NCBI RefSeq assembly: GCF_002699985.1
Contig: NZ_LKBT01000019.1
Span: forward strand, 182 to 61,796
Direction: 5' to 3'
DNA: 61,615 nt
From: Pseudomonas sp. ICMP 561
GTDB lineage: Bacteria > Pseudomonadota > Gammaproteobacteria > Pseudomonadales > Pseudomonadaceae
Part shown: positions 18,261-27,748 of the stretch, piece by piece
Layout of the letters: each line of letters starts with the position of its first letter
Position numbering within the stretch: the stretch's first letter is position 1
The notes under the pieces: generated by a model
The model's database searches: none
Seen by the model: only the letters and a program-made list of their open reading frames with translations
What the model was told of the DNA's origin: nothing
Made by a program: the position numbers and the translations under genes

Positions 18261-19514
18261 ATGGCTAAATTAAATACCCTTGCAGCAAGCGTTCTTGGCT
18301 TCAGCACCACCGCACTGGGCCTTTCGCTGATTGCGCCGGGGGCGGCAACGGCTGCCGGTTTTGTCGAAGACGCCAAGGTCAATCTGGGCCTGCGCAATTT
18401 CTATATCAATCGCAACTTCGTCGATCCGTCCAACCCGCAGAGCAAGGCGGAGGAATGGACTCAGAGTTTCATTCTGGATGCGAAGTCCGGCTTCACCCAA
18501 GGCGTGGTGGGTTTTGGTGTTGATGTGCTGGGCATGTGGTCGGTGAAGCTGGACGGCGGTGGCGGTACTTACGGCACTGCTTTGTTGCCACGCCACAGCG
18601 ACGGACGTCCGGCGGATGACTTCGGTCGATTGGCGGTGGCGGGCAAGGCGCGTATTTCCAAAACCGAGTTGAAGGTGGGGGAGTGGATGCCGGTATTGCC
18701 GATCCTGCGTTCCGATGACGGTCGCTCGTTGCCCCAGACCTTTCAGGGCGCGCAGATTACCTCCAATGAAATCGACGGCCTGACCCTGTATGGCGGCCAG
18801 TTTCAGGGCAATAGCCCGCGTAACGATGCCAGCATGGAAGACATGAACTTCGGTGGCGGCGTGTCTGACCGGTTCAACTTCGTCGGCGGTGAATACAAGT
18901 TCAACCAGAACCGCACCATGGTCGGCCTGTGGGGAGCGGAACTCAAAGACGTTTACAACCAGCAGTATCTGCAACTGGTTCACAGCCAGCCGCTGGGTGA
19001 CTGGACGCTGGGCGCGAATCTGGGCTTCTTCAAAGGCGGGGAGGACGGGCGAGAGCTGGCCGGTAAGCTGGATAACAAGACGTACTCGGGGCTGTTCTCG
19101 GCCAAGTATGGAGCTCATGTGTTCTACGTGGGTTTGCAGAAAGTCAGTGGCGACACGTGGATGCGGGTTAACGGCACCAGTGGCGGTACCCTGGCCAACG
19201 ACAGCTATAACGCCAGCTTCGACAACGCGGAGGAACGTTCATGGCAACTGCGTCACGATTATGATTTCGCCGCGCTGGGCGTCCCGGGTCTGACCCTGAT
19301 GAACCGCTACATCAGCGGTGACAACGTCAGAACATCGGCCACCAACGATGGCAAGGAGTGGGCACGGGAAACCGAACTGGCCTACACCATCCAGAGCGGT
19401 GTGCTGAAAAAGCTCAACCTGAAGTGGCGCAACTCCACCATGCGTCGTGATTTCAGCAACAACGAGTTCGATGAAAACCGCCTGATCATCAACTACCCGT
19501 TGTCGATTTTGTAA
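18261..19514 (+). CDS. OprD-family outer-membrane porin
   Basis: 417 residues from ATG 18261, which has a GGGGA site and starts a proper signal peptide (cut near ATA/AGFVED). The mature protein begins with the OprD-type FVEDAKVNLGLRNFYINR and continues as an 18-strand-like barrel: alternating residues, loop VLPILRSDDGRSLPQTF, and terminal strand LIINYPLSIL. It probably brings the TRAP substrate across the outer membrane, as it lies directly downstream of the TRAP genes in the same orientation. Confidence 0.93.
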   Translation: MAKLNTLAASVLGFSTTALGLSLIAPGAATAAGFVEDAKVNLGLRNFYINRNFVDPSNPQSKAEEWTQSFILDAKSGFTQGVVGFGVDVLGMWSVKLDGGGGTYGTALLPRHSDGRPADDFGRLAVAGKARISKTELKVGEWMPVLPILRSDDGRSLPQTFQGAQITSNEIDGLTLYGGQFQGNSPRNDASMEDMNFGGGVSDRFNFVGGEYKFNQNRTMVGLWGAELKDVYNQQYLQLVHSQPLGDWTLGANLGFFKGGEDGRELAGKLDNKTYSGLFSAKYGAHVFYVGLQKVSGDTWMRVNGTSGGTLANDSYNASFDNAEERSWQLRHDYDFAALGVPGLTLMNRYISGDNVRTSATNDGKEWARETELAYTIQSGVLKKLNLKWRNSTMRRDFSNNEFDENRLIINYPLSIL

Positions 19515-19547
19515 GGCTAAAAATGTCAGGTTGGAATGCCATTCCCT

Positions 19548-19760
19548 TGCAGGAGCGGGCGGACGGCATTCCCACTTGCCCACGATAAACGATAACGTGG
19601 TCTGTCTTGAAACTACAACACATGCATCGCGGGCAAGCCTCGCTCCCACATGAAATTGCGCTATTCCGTAGGACCGGCTTTAGCCGGGAGGGCGTCGGGA
19701 CATTCACCAATCTTTTTCGTCAGAAATACCCCCCTCCCGGCTAAAGCCGGTCCTACGGGA
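19548..19760. repeat. two REP pairs of different families
   Basis: First pair: GCAGGAGCGGGCGGACGGCA-type sequence near 19550 opposite GCGGGCAAGCCTCGCTCCCA near 19630. Second pair: CGTAGGACCGGCTTTAGCCG near 19668 opposite CGGCTAAAGCCGGTCCTACG ending about 19758. They lead straight into the six-unit array that follows. Confidence 0.8.
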
Positions 19761-19810
19761 TTGCAGGTGAACATAGAATCTCCCACAGGGTTCTGCGTCT
19801 TGCCTGGGTT

Positions 19811-20515
19811 ACCGGTAGGAGCGAATTCATTCGCGAAGAGGCCAGTACAGACGCCGCCCATGTTTGGTCTGAAACACCGCCTTCCCGAATGAATTCGGTC
19901 CTACCGGGTTCTGCGTCTTGCCTGGGCTACCGGTAGGAGCGAATTCATTCGCGAAGAGGCCAGTACAGACGCCGCCTGTGTTTTGCCTGAAACACCGCCT
20001 CCCGAATGAATTCGGTCCTACCGGGTTCTGCGTCTTGCCTGGGTTACCGGTAGGAGCGAATTCATTCGCGAAGAGGCCAGTACAGACGCCGCCTGTGTTT
20101 GGCCTGAAACACCGCCTTCCCGAATGAATTCGGTCCCACCGGTTTTGCATCTGGCCTGAGTTATCGGTAGGAGCGAATTCATTCGCGAAGAGGCCAGTAC
20201 AGACGCCGCCTATGTTTGCCCTGAAACACCGCCTCCCGAATGAATTCGGTCCTACCGGGTTCTGCGTCTTGCCTGGGCTACCGGTAGGAGCGAATTCATT
20301 CGCGAAGGGGCCGGTACAGACGCAGCCTGTGTTTGACCTGAAACACCGCCTCCCGAATGAATTCGGTCCCACCGGTTTTGCATCTGGCCTGGGTTACCGG
20401 TAGGAGCGAATTCATTCGCGAAGAGGCCGGTACAGACGCCGCCTATGTTTGGCCTGAAACACCGCCTTCCCGAATGAATTCGGTCCTACCGGGTTCTGCG
20501 TCTGGCTCAAGAGGC
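19811..20515. repeat. six-unit tandem array of 117-bp REP-bearing repeats
   Basis: GTAGGAGCGAATTCATTCGC begins at 19815, 19933, 20050, 20167, 20284 and 20400 (spacing 116-118 bp). Every unit also has the facing arm GAATGAATTCGGTCCTACCG-type and near-identical spacers (GAGGCCAGTACAGACGCCGC). Units differ by a few bases. The frames that run through the array in both directions only encode the repeat and are not genes. It fills the gap between the porin gene and the 3' end of the polysaccharide operon. Confidence 0.95.
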
Positions 20516-20534
20516 GGTTGTGCACCCGCCAGCC

Positions 20535-21428
20535 TTACTTCAACAGCTGTTTCACCAACTCCGGTGTCACGTAATGCGGGCCGTCGAACAGGTACAGCGG
20601 GTAGCCGTCATACGCTTCCAGTTGCGGTTTCAGCTCTTCGGCAGTGGCGGAGCGGAAACCGCCGCCGTATTGCGGTCTAAACGCTTCGGCAATGATTCTG
20701 ACGCGATCCTTGCCCAGTCGGTCGCGCATGGCATCGGCGTAAGTGCGAGCCACCGGAGCGGTGCGGGCATAGACGCCGACGCCGTCCTGAAAGAACACAC
20801 CAATGTCATCCGGCAACCATTGCTTGAGCCAGTCAGCGGTAGCAGCAGGGCCGATATTGGCACCGTCGTAAACACTGATCCAGAGTGGTCTAGGCAGCTT
20901 GGCCAGCAAGGCGGGCAGGTCTTTGGCCTTGGTCCAGCTTGGATCGACTTCAGCCGGGAAGTAATAACCCGTGACATGCAACGGCAAAGACAGCCTGGCA
21001 ATGCTCTCCGAAAGTTTCGCCAATTGCTCGACGTTGTCCCGAGAGCGATTTTCGCTGAAATACCCGGCCAGACCGATGATGACGTCTTTGGCCCAAGGCT
21101 CTTTGCCGATGCGTGCCCAGTCCGGCATCACCGGTACGGCAGGCAGGCCGGTACCGGGAATGAACGCTTGATCATCGACCACCGTCCACTGCACCAGCAG
21201 TTCCCGCGCGCCGAGTTTGTGCCAGTCTCCCTTGATGCCAACCGTGGCATTGTCCGGTTGCCAGACCATCCCGACGATGCCGGGTTTCAATGGTTTTACT
21301 GCGTTGGTAATCAACATGGCGATCCCTGTCCCTATCATGGCTGCAAGCAGCAGAGCGGTCAGAGTCGCACGGTTAAGGGGCCTTCCCAAAATCCTCAAGG
21401 GAGTGCCTGCTTGATGCGCTGATGCCAC
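20535..21428 (-). CDS. membrane-anchored TIM-barrel/glycoside-hydrolase-like protein of the polysaccharide operon
   Basis: 297 residues from a GTG at 21428, overlapping the preceding gene by 34 bp. A later in-frame start is possible because no strong ribosome-binding site is seen. One N-terminal membrane segment (about 22-44) would place the rest in the periplasm. Short strands ending in acidic or aromatic residues (LLVQWTVVDD, VTGYYFPAEVDPSW, LWISVYDG, IGVFFQDGVGV, YPLYLFDG) suggest a (beta/alpha)8 barrel like the DUF4434/glycosidase group. As the last gene of the operon it may trim or cleave the polymer. This function is an inference. Confidence 0.72.
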   Translation of the reverse strand: MASAHQAGTPLRILGRPLNRATLTALLLAAMIGTGIAMLITNAVKPLKPGIVGMVWQPDNATVGIKGDWHKLGARELLVQWTVVDDQAFIPGTGLPAVPVMPDWARIGKEPWAKDVIIGLAGYFSENRSRDNVEQLAKLSESIARLSLPLHVTGYYFPAEVDPSWTKAKDLPALLAKLPRPLWISVYDGANIGPAATADWLKQWLPDDIGVFFQDGVGVYARTAPVARTYADAMRDRLGKDRVRIIAEAFRPQYGGGFRSATAEELKPQLEAYDGYPLYLFDGPHYVTPELVKQLLK

Positions 21429-22399
21429 TGGCTCAACGACACTACGCCTTTGGCGTTCCAGTTGGCTGACGCATCAGGGCCTTGATGGAACTGCCCCTCG
21501 TTGAATTGCCAGACGATGACTTGAGGTTTGTGCTGGGCAAAATCCGGGGATTGCAGATATTGCAGCAGGGTAGCCCAAGGGCCGACATCACCCGGGTTCC
21601 AGGTCAGCGTGACGGGACGATCCAGCGCGTTGGACAGCTTCTGAGTGAAGCCCAGATAAGGCTGCACAAAGCTGTTGCCGATAACCTGCACAGGCGCTGG
21701 AGCATCATCGATCAGCAGGTCTTTTTCCACCTGATGCCGCACGGTGTAAATGTCGCGGCCAATGGCTTTACGTTTGATGGCTGGCAGGAAGTTACTTGCC
21801 AGGTCACCAAAGGCGCGTTTGTCGAACCACTCACCCAACACTGCGCCGCCACCAGGTTCGCCTTGCAGCTTATAGCGCTGGTTTATGAGCCGGGCCGTCG
21901 CATCAGCGGTGTTTTCGGCGCTCCAGGCGGTCCAGTGATAGTCGGCCCGGTAGAACGCAGTGTGATCACCTTGTTCGGTCTGTTGCAGAATCGGCTTGAT
22001 GTTCAGCGTGGTCAGGCCCGCTTTGCTCATCGCGCCTTGCAGCTGATCGTAGCGCTGGGCAACGGCCGGGCTCAGTGGCTGGTCAGCCGGCAGGCGTTGC
22101 GCATAAAACGGCGCTTTCATCGGCACCACCAACACAACCAGAGCGATCTTGTTGCGCTCCAGTTGTTGTTGCAGGTCCTTGATCAAGGCGATGCTGCGAG
22201 TCGTACCGGCATTGTCGACCTTGGTCAGGCTTTCCCATGCCGGAAATAACCAGCCGTCCTTGCCGGTGATCACTGCCGAGGCTGCCTGTGCGGGCTGGCT
22301 GGAAACGCCCAGCAGCATCGCGGCGAACATGGCCGATAACGGCAGACGACGAGAGGGGCGGGCGTTCGTCACGGCTACTGCTTTCATAAGCTTGATCAT
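21395..22399 (-). CDS. AlgX/AlgJ-like polysaccharide O-acetylation protein (SGNH fold)
   Basis: 334 residues with an N-terminal export signal (cut near AQA/ASAV). Motifs expected of the ALGX/ALGJ SGNH-like family are present: GKDGWLFP near 45, RADYHWTAW (Asp-x-His) near 155, and GNSF near 245 with the presumed nucleophile serine. In alginate biosynthesis such proteins place acetyl groups on the polymer in the periplasm. The start at 22399 overlaps the previous stop by four bases. No MBOAT acetyl-donor protein (AlgI type) is encoded in this window. Confidence 0.82.
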   Translation of the reverse strand: MIKLMKAVAVTNARPSRRLPLSAMFAAMLLGVSSQPAQAASAVITGKDGWLFPAWESLTKVDNAGTTRSIALIKDLQQQLERNKIALVVLVVPMKAPFYAQRLPADQPLSPAVAQRYDQLQGAMSKAGLTTLNIKPILQQTEQGDHTAFYRADYHWTAWSAENTADATARLINQRYKLQGEPGGGAVLGEWFDKRAFGDLASNFLPAIKRKAIGRDIYTVRHQVEKDLLIDDAPAPVQVIGNSFVQPYLGFTQKLSNALDRPVTLTWNPGDVGPWATLLQYLQSPDFAQHKPQVIVWQFNEGQFHQGPDASANWNAKGVVSLSQWHQRIKQALP

Positions 22400-23049
22400 G
22401 GCGCAGTCTGATCGACGAGGCCCACCAGACGCGGGGTCTGACCAGAGCCGATCAGGAACAGGCTGTAGCGATCACCGGCCTTGAACGGTTCAAGTTTGAA
22501 CGGCAGGCTGGCGCTCTGACCACAACTGGCAATCAGGGTCGCCTGCACCGGATTGATGGTGCGCTGCGCCTGACCTTTCAACGGCAATTGGCTGAATACA
22601 CTCGAGCCGTTGGCCAGTTTGATGTCGGCCTTGTCACAGCCATTGCTCAGGTTGTAAATGTTCAGCTCGGCGCGCAAATCCTTGCCACGCACGGGCGGAT
22701 CAATCACCACGCGCGGCGCAGCAGCAGGGTTGCTGTCGAGGATCAGGGTGACAAAAGCATTGGCCGGAGCCTTGAGGTCTTTTATCTCCCGACCATTCAC
22801 CGTCAGGCGCAAAGGCTGACGGCCATCGACTACCTGAAACGGGCTTGCCAGCGCTGACTGGGCAGACAGATTGAAGCTCGTGCCCTGATCAATGCGGACC
22901 TGCATCGTGGAGTCGGTTGGATTGACCACCCGAACCCAGGCCGAGCCTTCCGGTAATTTGGATTCGTACAACTGAGCAATTTCAGATGCGGCGTGGGCTG
23001 TTGTGGCGGCCAGGCTCAAGCCCAGCCACACGCAGATTCGAGGGTACAT
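22396..23049 (-). CDS. AlgF-like periplasmic protein
   Basis: 217 residues with a signal peptide (cut near AHA/ASEI). The beginning of the mature chain, IAQLYESKLPEGSAWVRVVN, follows the AlgF pattern (LY-x-P-x-GSAFVRV), and the rest is predicted all-beta in two similar halves. AlgF acts with AlgI/AlgJ/AlgX in alginate acetylation. Here the gene lies between the NfrA-like and the AlgX-like genes, so it likely serves the same role for this polymer. Confidence 0.75.
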   Translation of the reverse strand: MYPRICVWLGLSLAATTAHAASEIAQLYESKLPEGSAWVRVVNPTDSTMQVRIDQGTSFNLSAQSALASPFQVVDGRQPLRLTVNGREIKDLKAPANAFVTLILDSNPAAAPRVVIDPPVRGKDLRAELNIYNLSNGCDKADIKLANGSSVFSQLPLKGQAQRTINPVQATLIASCGQSASLPFKLEPFKAGDRYSLFLIGSGQTPRLVGLVDQTAP

Positions 23050-23057
23050 ATCAGTCC

Positions 23058-25625
23058 TCAGTAAGAGTAAGTCAGTCGGGCAAACACGCCTTTGGCGCTA
23101 TCATCGCCAGACACTTTCACTCGATATTGCAGAGAAAAATCCACGTAAGAGCGTGGCGCGTTGTACGCGTCTTCACGGAACCAGTAGCGCACGTTATTAC
23201 CCACACCAACGCCCGCGGCATGGCCTGAAGAGTAATCCGCGCGGCCATTGGAGCCGGTTTCGCTGTTCATTTTCGAGTCGTAATCGTAAGCCGCCACGAC
23301 ATGCGGGAAGGTGACCCAGCGCGAGCCCGTGCCACCGATGGCGTAGCTGCGGCCGCCTTGCCATTCGCTGTTGAAGTAGTTGCGCGAATCATTGACGTAG
23401 TGCCCGGCCTCGGCGAACAGTTGCGAAGTCCACCAGCTAGGTGTATCGACACGCAGATCGGTACCGATGCTGGAGCCATAGCCCAAGCGCAGCAGCCAGT
23501 CGCCGTCGACATTGGACGACCCCAGCGGGAAGGTACGCTCTGCTGCCGCCATGACGTTCAGTGACGAGAACGGTTTGATCCGTACGCCCAATGCGCCCTG
23601 GAGCGCGTCCATGCCGGTGTCGGCGTCGCTGTTCTTGGCCCACAGCGTGTCGGTGATCCGCCCGTAAAGCTCAACGAAGCGTGCGTTGCGATAACCCAGC
23701 GGACGCCACGACAGTTCAGTACTGTTTTGCAGGCTGTCGTTGCTGCTGCCGCCACTTCCGCCGTTGCCATTGCTGCCGGTGCTCGGCGCAGAACTCAAGC
23801 CGCTGCTGGAGCTGTTACCGCGATAACTGGTGGTGCTGATCAGGCCCCAGGTGCGCGATACATCGGCAACTGCGCGACGGGTATCGAACAGCTGCTGCGC
23901 AGGCATGTCCAGGGCACCGGCATTCTGTGCATCGATCACCCGCTTGAAGTAGCCCACGGCCTGCTCGTCATCGTTGACGCGCATGGCGTTGTAAGCCGCA
24001 TCCTGGGTAGCCGTTGGCGGCAGCGGGGCTTCGGCGTCAGCCTTGCGAAAGGATTCATGCGCCGCGTCGTCGTCACCGGCCTGTACCGACAGATATGCAA
24101 CCTGAAGGTTGCTCATGCCTTCCAGCTCACCGGCATCGCGCGATTGCTGCAAGCGTTCGCGTGCGGTCTTGCGTTGGCCCAATGCAGCGTAAAGGCTGGC
24201 TTCTTCGTACGTGGGCAGGCTGCCCAGTGCCAAGGCCTGGGTGAAGTCTTTGCGTGCTCCGGCATCATCTCCGGTTTGTTGGCGCAGACGACCGCGTTGA
24301 GCCAGCAGGCGAGCGTCGTCGCCATTGGCGGCGATGCCTTCACTTGCTGCATCGATGGCTTCCGGGAGACGCTTCTGCTCGGTCAGCGCACTGACCAGAA
24401 GGCTGCGATAAGCCGGATTTTGCGGTGCACGACGAATCGCTTCCTGGGCGAGGGTCGCAGCTGAAGCAGCGTCCTTGCGCGCCAGTGCGGCATAGGCCTG
24501 CACCGCGGTGTCGGTCCCGGCATCGCGCTGGTTACCCGGCCAGATATCACAGATCAGGCCGAAGGCGCTTTCCTGGCAGTTCAACGCGGGGGCAGGGAAG
24601 CGAACTGCTGTTTTCAGGCCATTGCTTTTTTGTCGCGCCACGACTTGCGCAGCGGCACGACGACGGGCAACTTCGCCGCCTTCGTCTGGCTTCAGTTGTT
24701 GCAGCTGGTCGAGTGCTTGTTGCGGGTTGCCGTTGGCCAGGGCCAGGTCGGCTGCGAAGAAGCGAATCTCGCGTTCTTCGGAATCCAGCAAACCCTCGAT
24801 GGCCAGGGCCCGATTCAGGTCGGCCTGGGCGGCCTGGGTTTTGCCCTGGCGATCCAGTGCGTAGCTGCGCAGGATCCAGGGTGCAATCTCACCGTCGTCC
24901 TGAGCCAGCGCGGCGGTAGCGGCTTTTTCTGCTGCCGGATAGTCCTTGGAGGCGAGGAGGGCGCTGATCAGCAGTTGCTGATTTGCACCGATTTCCGGCG
25001 CCCAGCCGACAGCCCTGCGGGCCTGTTCAACTGCCAAAGGCAGGTTGTTCTGTTCCAGCGCACGATAACCGGCGATGGACAGCGGTGCGGCAATCTGACG
25101 GCGAATGGCTTCGCGGCGCATCAACAGTGCGTCGTCATCCGGGAACACCCGCAGCGCTTCGGTCGTCGCCTGATCGGCTTCGACCAATTGCTGTTGGCGT
25201 TGCAAGGACTCGATCAGCAACAGCCGGTAATCCATGCGCTTTGGGGCCAGGGCAATGGCTTTACGAGCGGACTGCGCGGCGAGGCCGAAGTCGTCGCGGT
25301 CGTAGGCTTTAAACGCCTGAGAGGCAACGCTGAAACCCGGAGCGGGCTTCGCCTGCGGATAACGACGAGGGTTATCACGCGCCTCTTTATCGCGCTGCGC
25401 CAGTTCGATCAGCCGATTCAAGCGGGTCACGTCTGCGCGCTGACGCAAAGCCTCGCGGGCTTTGGCAATCGCCAGGTCGTAATCCTTGCGCTCGTAGGCG
25501 CTGTAGGCTTCGTTCGCCGCTTGATAGGCGGGGCCGGTCAGCGGCAGCGGCAGTGCTTCGGCGTAGCTTAACGCTGGCAGCAGGCTTGCACCGGCGATTA
25601 CAAGGCTCAGCAGTGAGCGTTTCAT
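23058..25625 (-). CDS. NfrA-like TPR outer-membrane protein (phage N4 receptor family)
   Basis: 855 residues: signal peptide (cut near SYA/EALP), then many tetratricopeptide-like helical pairs up to about 570 (AYEASLYAALGQRKTARERL type). A Ser/Gly-rich linker follows near 600 (SSSGLSSAPSTGSNGNGGSG). The roughly 240-residue C-terminal part, rich in aromatic beta strands and ending LTYSY, fits an outer-membrane barrel like NfrA/BcsC. It is the probable export route for the polymer. Its start overlaps the stop of the synthase gene by four bases (25622-25625). Confidence 0.88.
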   Translation of the reverse strand: MKRSLLSLVIAGASLLPALSYAEALPLPLTGPAYQAANEAYSAYERKDYDLAIAKAREALRQRADVTRLNRLIELAQRDKEARDNPRRYPQAKPAPGFSVASQAFKAYDRDDFGLAAQSARKAIALAPKRMDYRLLLIESLQRQQQLVEADQATTEALRVFPDDDALLMRREAIRRQIAAPLSIAGYRALEQNNLPLAVEQARRAVGWAPEIGANQQLLISALLASKDYPAAEKAATAALAQDDGEIAPWILRSYALDRQGKTQAAQADLNRALAIEGLLDSEEREIRFFAADLALANGNPQQALDQLQQLKPDEGGEVARRRAAAQVVARQKSNGLKTAVRFPAPALNCQESAFGLICDIWPGNQRDAGTDTAVQAYAALARKDAASAATLAQEAIRRAPQNPAYRSLLVSALTEQKRLPEAIDAASEGIAANGDDARLLAQRGRLRQQTGDDAGARKDFTQALALGSLPTYEEASLYAALGQRKTARERLQQSRDAGELEGMSNLQVAYLSVQAGDDDAAHESFRKADAEAPLPPTATQDAAYNAMRVNDDEQAVGYFKRVIDAQNAGALDMPAQQLFDTRRAVADVSRTWGLISTTSYRGNSSSSGLSSAPSTGSNGNGGSGGSSNDSLQNSTELSWRPLGYRNARFVELYGRITDTLWAKNSDADTGMDALQGALGVRIKPFSSLNVMAAAERTFPLGSSNVDGDWLLRLGYGSSIGTDLRVDTPSWWTSQLFAEAGHYVNDSRNYFNSEWQGGRSYAIGGTGSRWVTFPHVVAAYDYDSKMNSETGSNGRADYSSGHAAGVGVGNNVRYWFREDAYNAPRSYVDFSLQYRVKVSGDDSAKGVFARLTYSY

Positions 25626-27736
25626 AATGCCGGCTCCGGCTGATAATGGCTGTGCTGACGGGCAACCGCCTGTTCGATGGTTGCGCGAGGCAGCACGCCG
25701 ATATCCACGAGGTAATCACCGATACGACCATGTTGCTGTGGTTTGTAATGCAGCATCGCATCGTTAAACACGTTGCGATCCAGCAGACCCATTTCGATCA
25801 GCAGGTCACCCAGCAGTGGTGCGCTGGCATGCGGCAAGGCGCGATCATCCGGTGCATCAAGCTGACGCAACTGATTGATGATTTCGCTTTCCCGAGCGAT
25901 CAACTGCACAGGCTCGCTGCCCAGTTGCGCGCTGACCTGCTCCAGCCCTTCGGCTGACAATGGGCTGGCCACGGCAATTTGCTGACGGCCCTCAGGGCTC
26001 AGGCCAACAGGCACTGCCCGCCAGCGCAAGGCAAATTCGTCGGCCAGCGCAGGCTCTGCACGCTCAGCCTTGCCGGCCACGTCGAACACCCGCGGCAAGT
26101 CGTTCTGGAAGGCAATGGCTTCGGCCAGGGTTTCATCGTCCAGCCAGCCGTTATTGAGCAAAATGCGCCCCAACGGCAGTTGGCGAGTCTGTTGTTCGGC
26201 CAGTGCGCTTTCCAGATTGGTGTCGTTGATCGCTTGCCATGACAGCAGCACGCTGCCCAGCTTGCGCGGGGCAACCGCTACCAGGTCAGTGGACGGGAAG
26301 TCATGCATGGTTTTGTCCCAGACCAGCTTGCGGTTCATCACCTTGCCAACGATAAACATCTTCCAGGCACGGGAAGCGGCCATGAAGTTGACGAAGTTGC
26401 CAACGACCATGCGTGGGATAGACAGCAGCGCATGCTGCCAGCCGTACAACACACCGGTGAAGTAGCAGCGGTGAATGACGCGCCAGGCCAATGCAATACC
26501 GTTGGCCAGCAACAGGTATTTGATCCAGCCGTTGGCTTCAAACGGGGTAGGGAAGCTCACATCCCACACGCCGCTTTGACGCAGGATGATCAAGACCAGC
26601 AGTTGCACCAGAATCAGGTACGCAATGATGCTGACGAAAGCCGTCACAACACCTTTGCGGTCACGGAACAGCAAATAACGGTTGGCCAGCGAACCGGTCC
26701 AGCCCATCTGCTCCCAGCCTTGCAGGCCGATACCCAGTGTCCAGCGGGCTTTCTGACGAAATGCGGTGCGGAACGTATCGGGGAAGAATTCCCGTACGCA
26801 CAACGGCATTTTCAGTGTCGATTCGTAAGGCTTTCTGAACCACGATTTACGCAGCACCCGGTATTCCACCGGGAAACGCACGAAGATCGCGTTCATGCCG
26901 ACTTTGGACAGGCGAGCGCCTACATCATAGTCCTCGGTCAGGCTGTCGGTGTTGAACGGCATGTTCTGGGTTTCCCCGGCCAGCACCTGCAATGCCCGAT
27001 GGGAGAAGCAGGTGCCAACACCGGCGGAAGGCACGGTGTCGCTCATGCTTTCGCGCACCACAAGGTCCTTGCCGTGCCATTCGGCAAACTCATCCATGTA
27101 AGTGCCCGCAACCCATTCGTACCAGTTGCGTTCCAGCGAAACCACCGGCAGCTGGATCATGTCCTTGCGCGGCAACAGGTAGTTGAACAGACGCAATTCC
27201 AGCGGGTGCAGCACGTCTTCACTGTCATGCAGGACCACGCCAGCGAAGGTCATGCCGTGGGTTTTTTCGTGAAGGAAGATCGCCTGAATCACCCAGTTAA
27301 GGCAGTCAGCCTTGCAGGTCGGCCCGTCGTGCGGGACTTCTACACGGTGCAACTGCTTGTAACGGCGACGCATGCGTTCGACTTCGTCGATGGTGCGCTG
27401 ATCGTTGATGTAGGTGCCGACGAAAACCACGTAGTTCTGGTAATCCAGCGTCGACACCATGTTCTCGATCATCGGTGCGATGACGTCGTATTCCAGCCAT
27501 GCCGGAACCATGATCGCCAGGGGTTGCTCATCCCGGGCGAGCAGTTGGTCGGCGGTCAGGGGCCGGTATTTGCGCCCTGCGGTGAAACTGCGGAATATCC
27601 GGCGAGACCAGTACCACAGGTCGATGAACAGATCGTCCAGGCTGGAAATCAGGATCAGCACCGCGATCACGATCGTGGCGACTTCCAGAACGCTGTAGTA
27701 GTGGGCCAGCCAGTAAGGCCAATAAAGCGACGTCAT
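25622..27736 (-). CDS. NfrB-like glycosyltransferase with C-terminal MshEN-type c-di-GMP-binding region
   Basis: 704 residues. One N-terminal helix (about 15-35), a family 2 glycosyltransferase domain (about 70-345) with DSED at 171-174, TED at 267-269 and Q338-x-x-R341-W342, then two to three helices (about 360-470). The C-terminal part (about 490-700) has repeated GSPII/MshEN-type motifs (LGRILLNNGWLDDETLAEAI, LLGDLLIEMGLLDRNVF, RIGDYLVDIGVLPRATIEQA), which in this family bind c-di-GMP. It is the inner-membrane polymerase of the locus. With the epimerase encoded upstream, UDP-ManNAc is the likely donor, as proposed for E. coli NfrB. Confidence 0.9.
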   Translation of the reverse strand: MTSLYWPYWLAHYYSVLEVATIVIAVLILISSLDDLFIDLWYWSRRIFRSFTAGRKYRPLTADQLLARDEQPLAIMVPAWLEYDVIAPMIENMVSTLDYQNYVVFVGTYINDQRTIDEVERMRRRYKQLHRVEVPHDGPTCKADCLNWVIQAIFLHEKTHGMTFAGVVLHDSEDVLHPLELRLFNYLLPRKDMIQLPVVSLERNWYEWVAGTYMDEFAEWHGKDLVVRESMSDTVPSAGVGTCFSHRALQVLAGETQNMPFNTDSLTEDYDVGARLSKVGMNAIFVRFPVEYRVLRKSWFRKPYESTLKMPLCVREFFPDTFRTAFRQKARWTLGIGLQGWEQMGWTGSLANRYLLFRDRKGVVTAFVSIIAYLILVQLLVLIILRQSGVWDVSFPTPFEANGWIKYLLLANGIALAWRVIHRCYFTGVLYGWQHALLSIPRMVVGNFVNFMAASRAWKMFIVGKVMNRKLVWDKTMHDFPSTDLVAVAPRKLGSVLLSWQAINDTNLESALAEQQTRQLPLGRILLNNGWLDDETLAEAIAFQNDLPRVFDVAGKAERAEPALADEFALRWRAVPVGLSPEGRQQIAVASPLSAEGLEQVSAQLGSEPVQLIARESEIINQLRQLDAPDDRALPHASAPLLGDLLIEMGLLDRNVFNDAMLHYKPQQHGRIGDYLVDIGVLPRATIEQAVARQHSHYQPEPAL

Positions 27737-27748
27737 CTCAGGTTCCCG

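Noticed and set aside
19650..20403. Repetitive protein encoded in the 117-bp array (repeated GANSFAKRPVQTPPVFGLKH)
   Set aside because: Frames exist in both directions only because the repeat lacks stops; they have no upstream signals and break where the repeat changes length.
19811..20515. Possible CRISPR array
   Set aside because: The period is 117 bp and the spacers are nearly identical, with paired REP arms in each unit. A CRISPR would have short repeats and unique spacers, and no cas genes are present.
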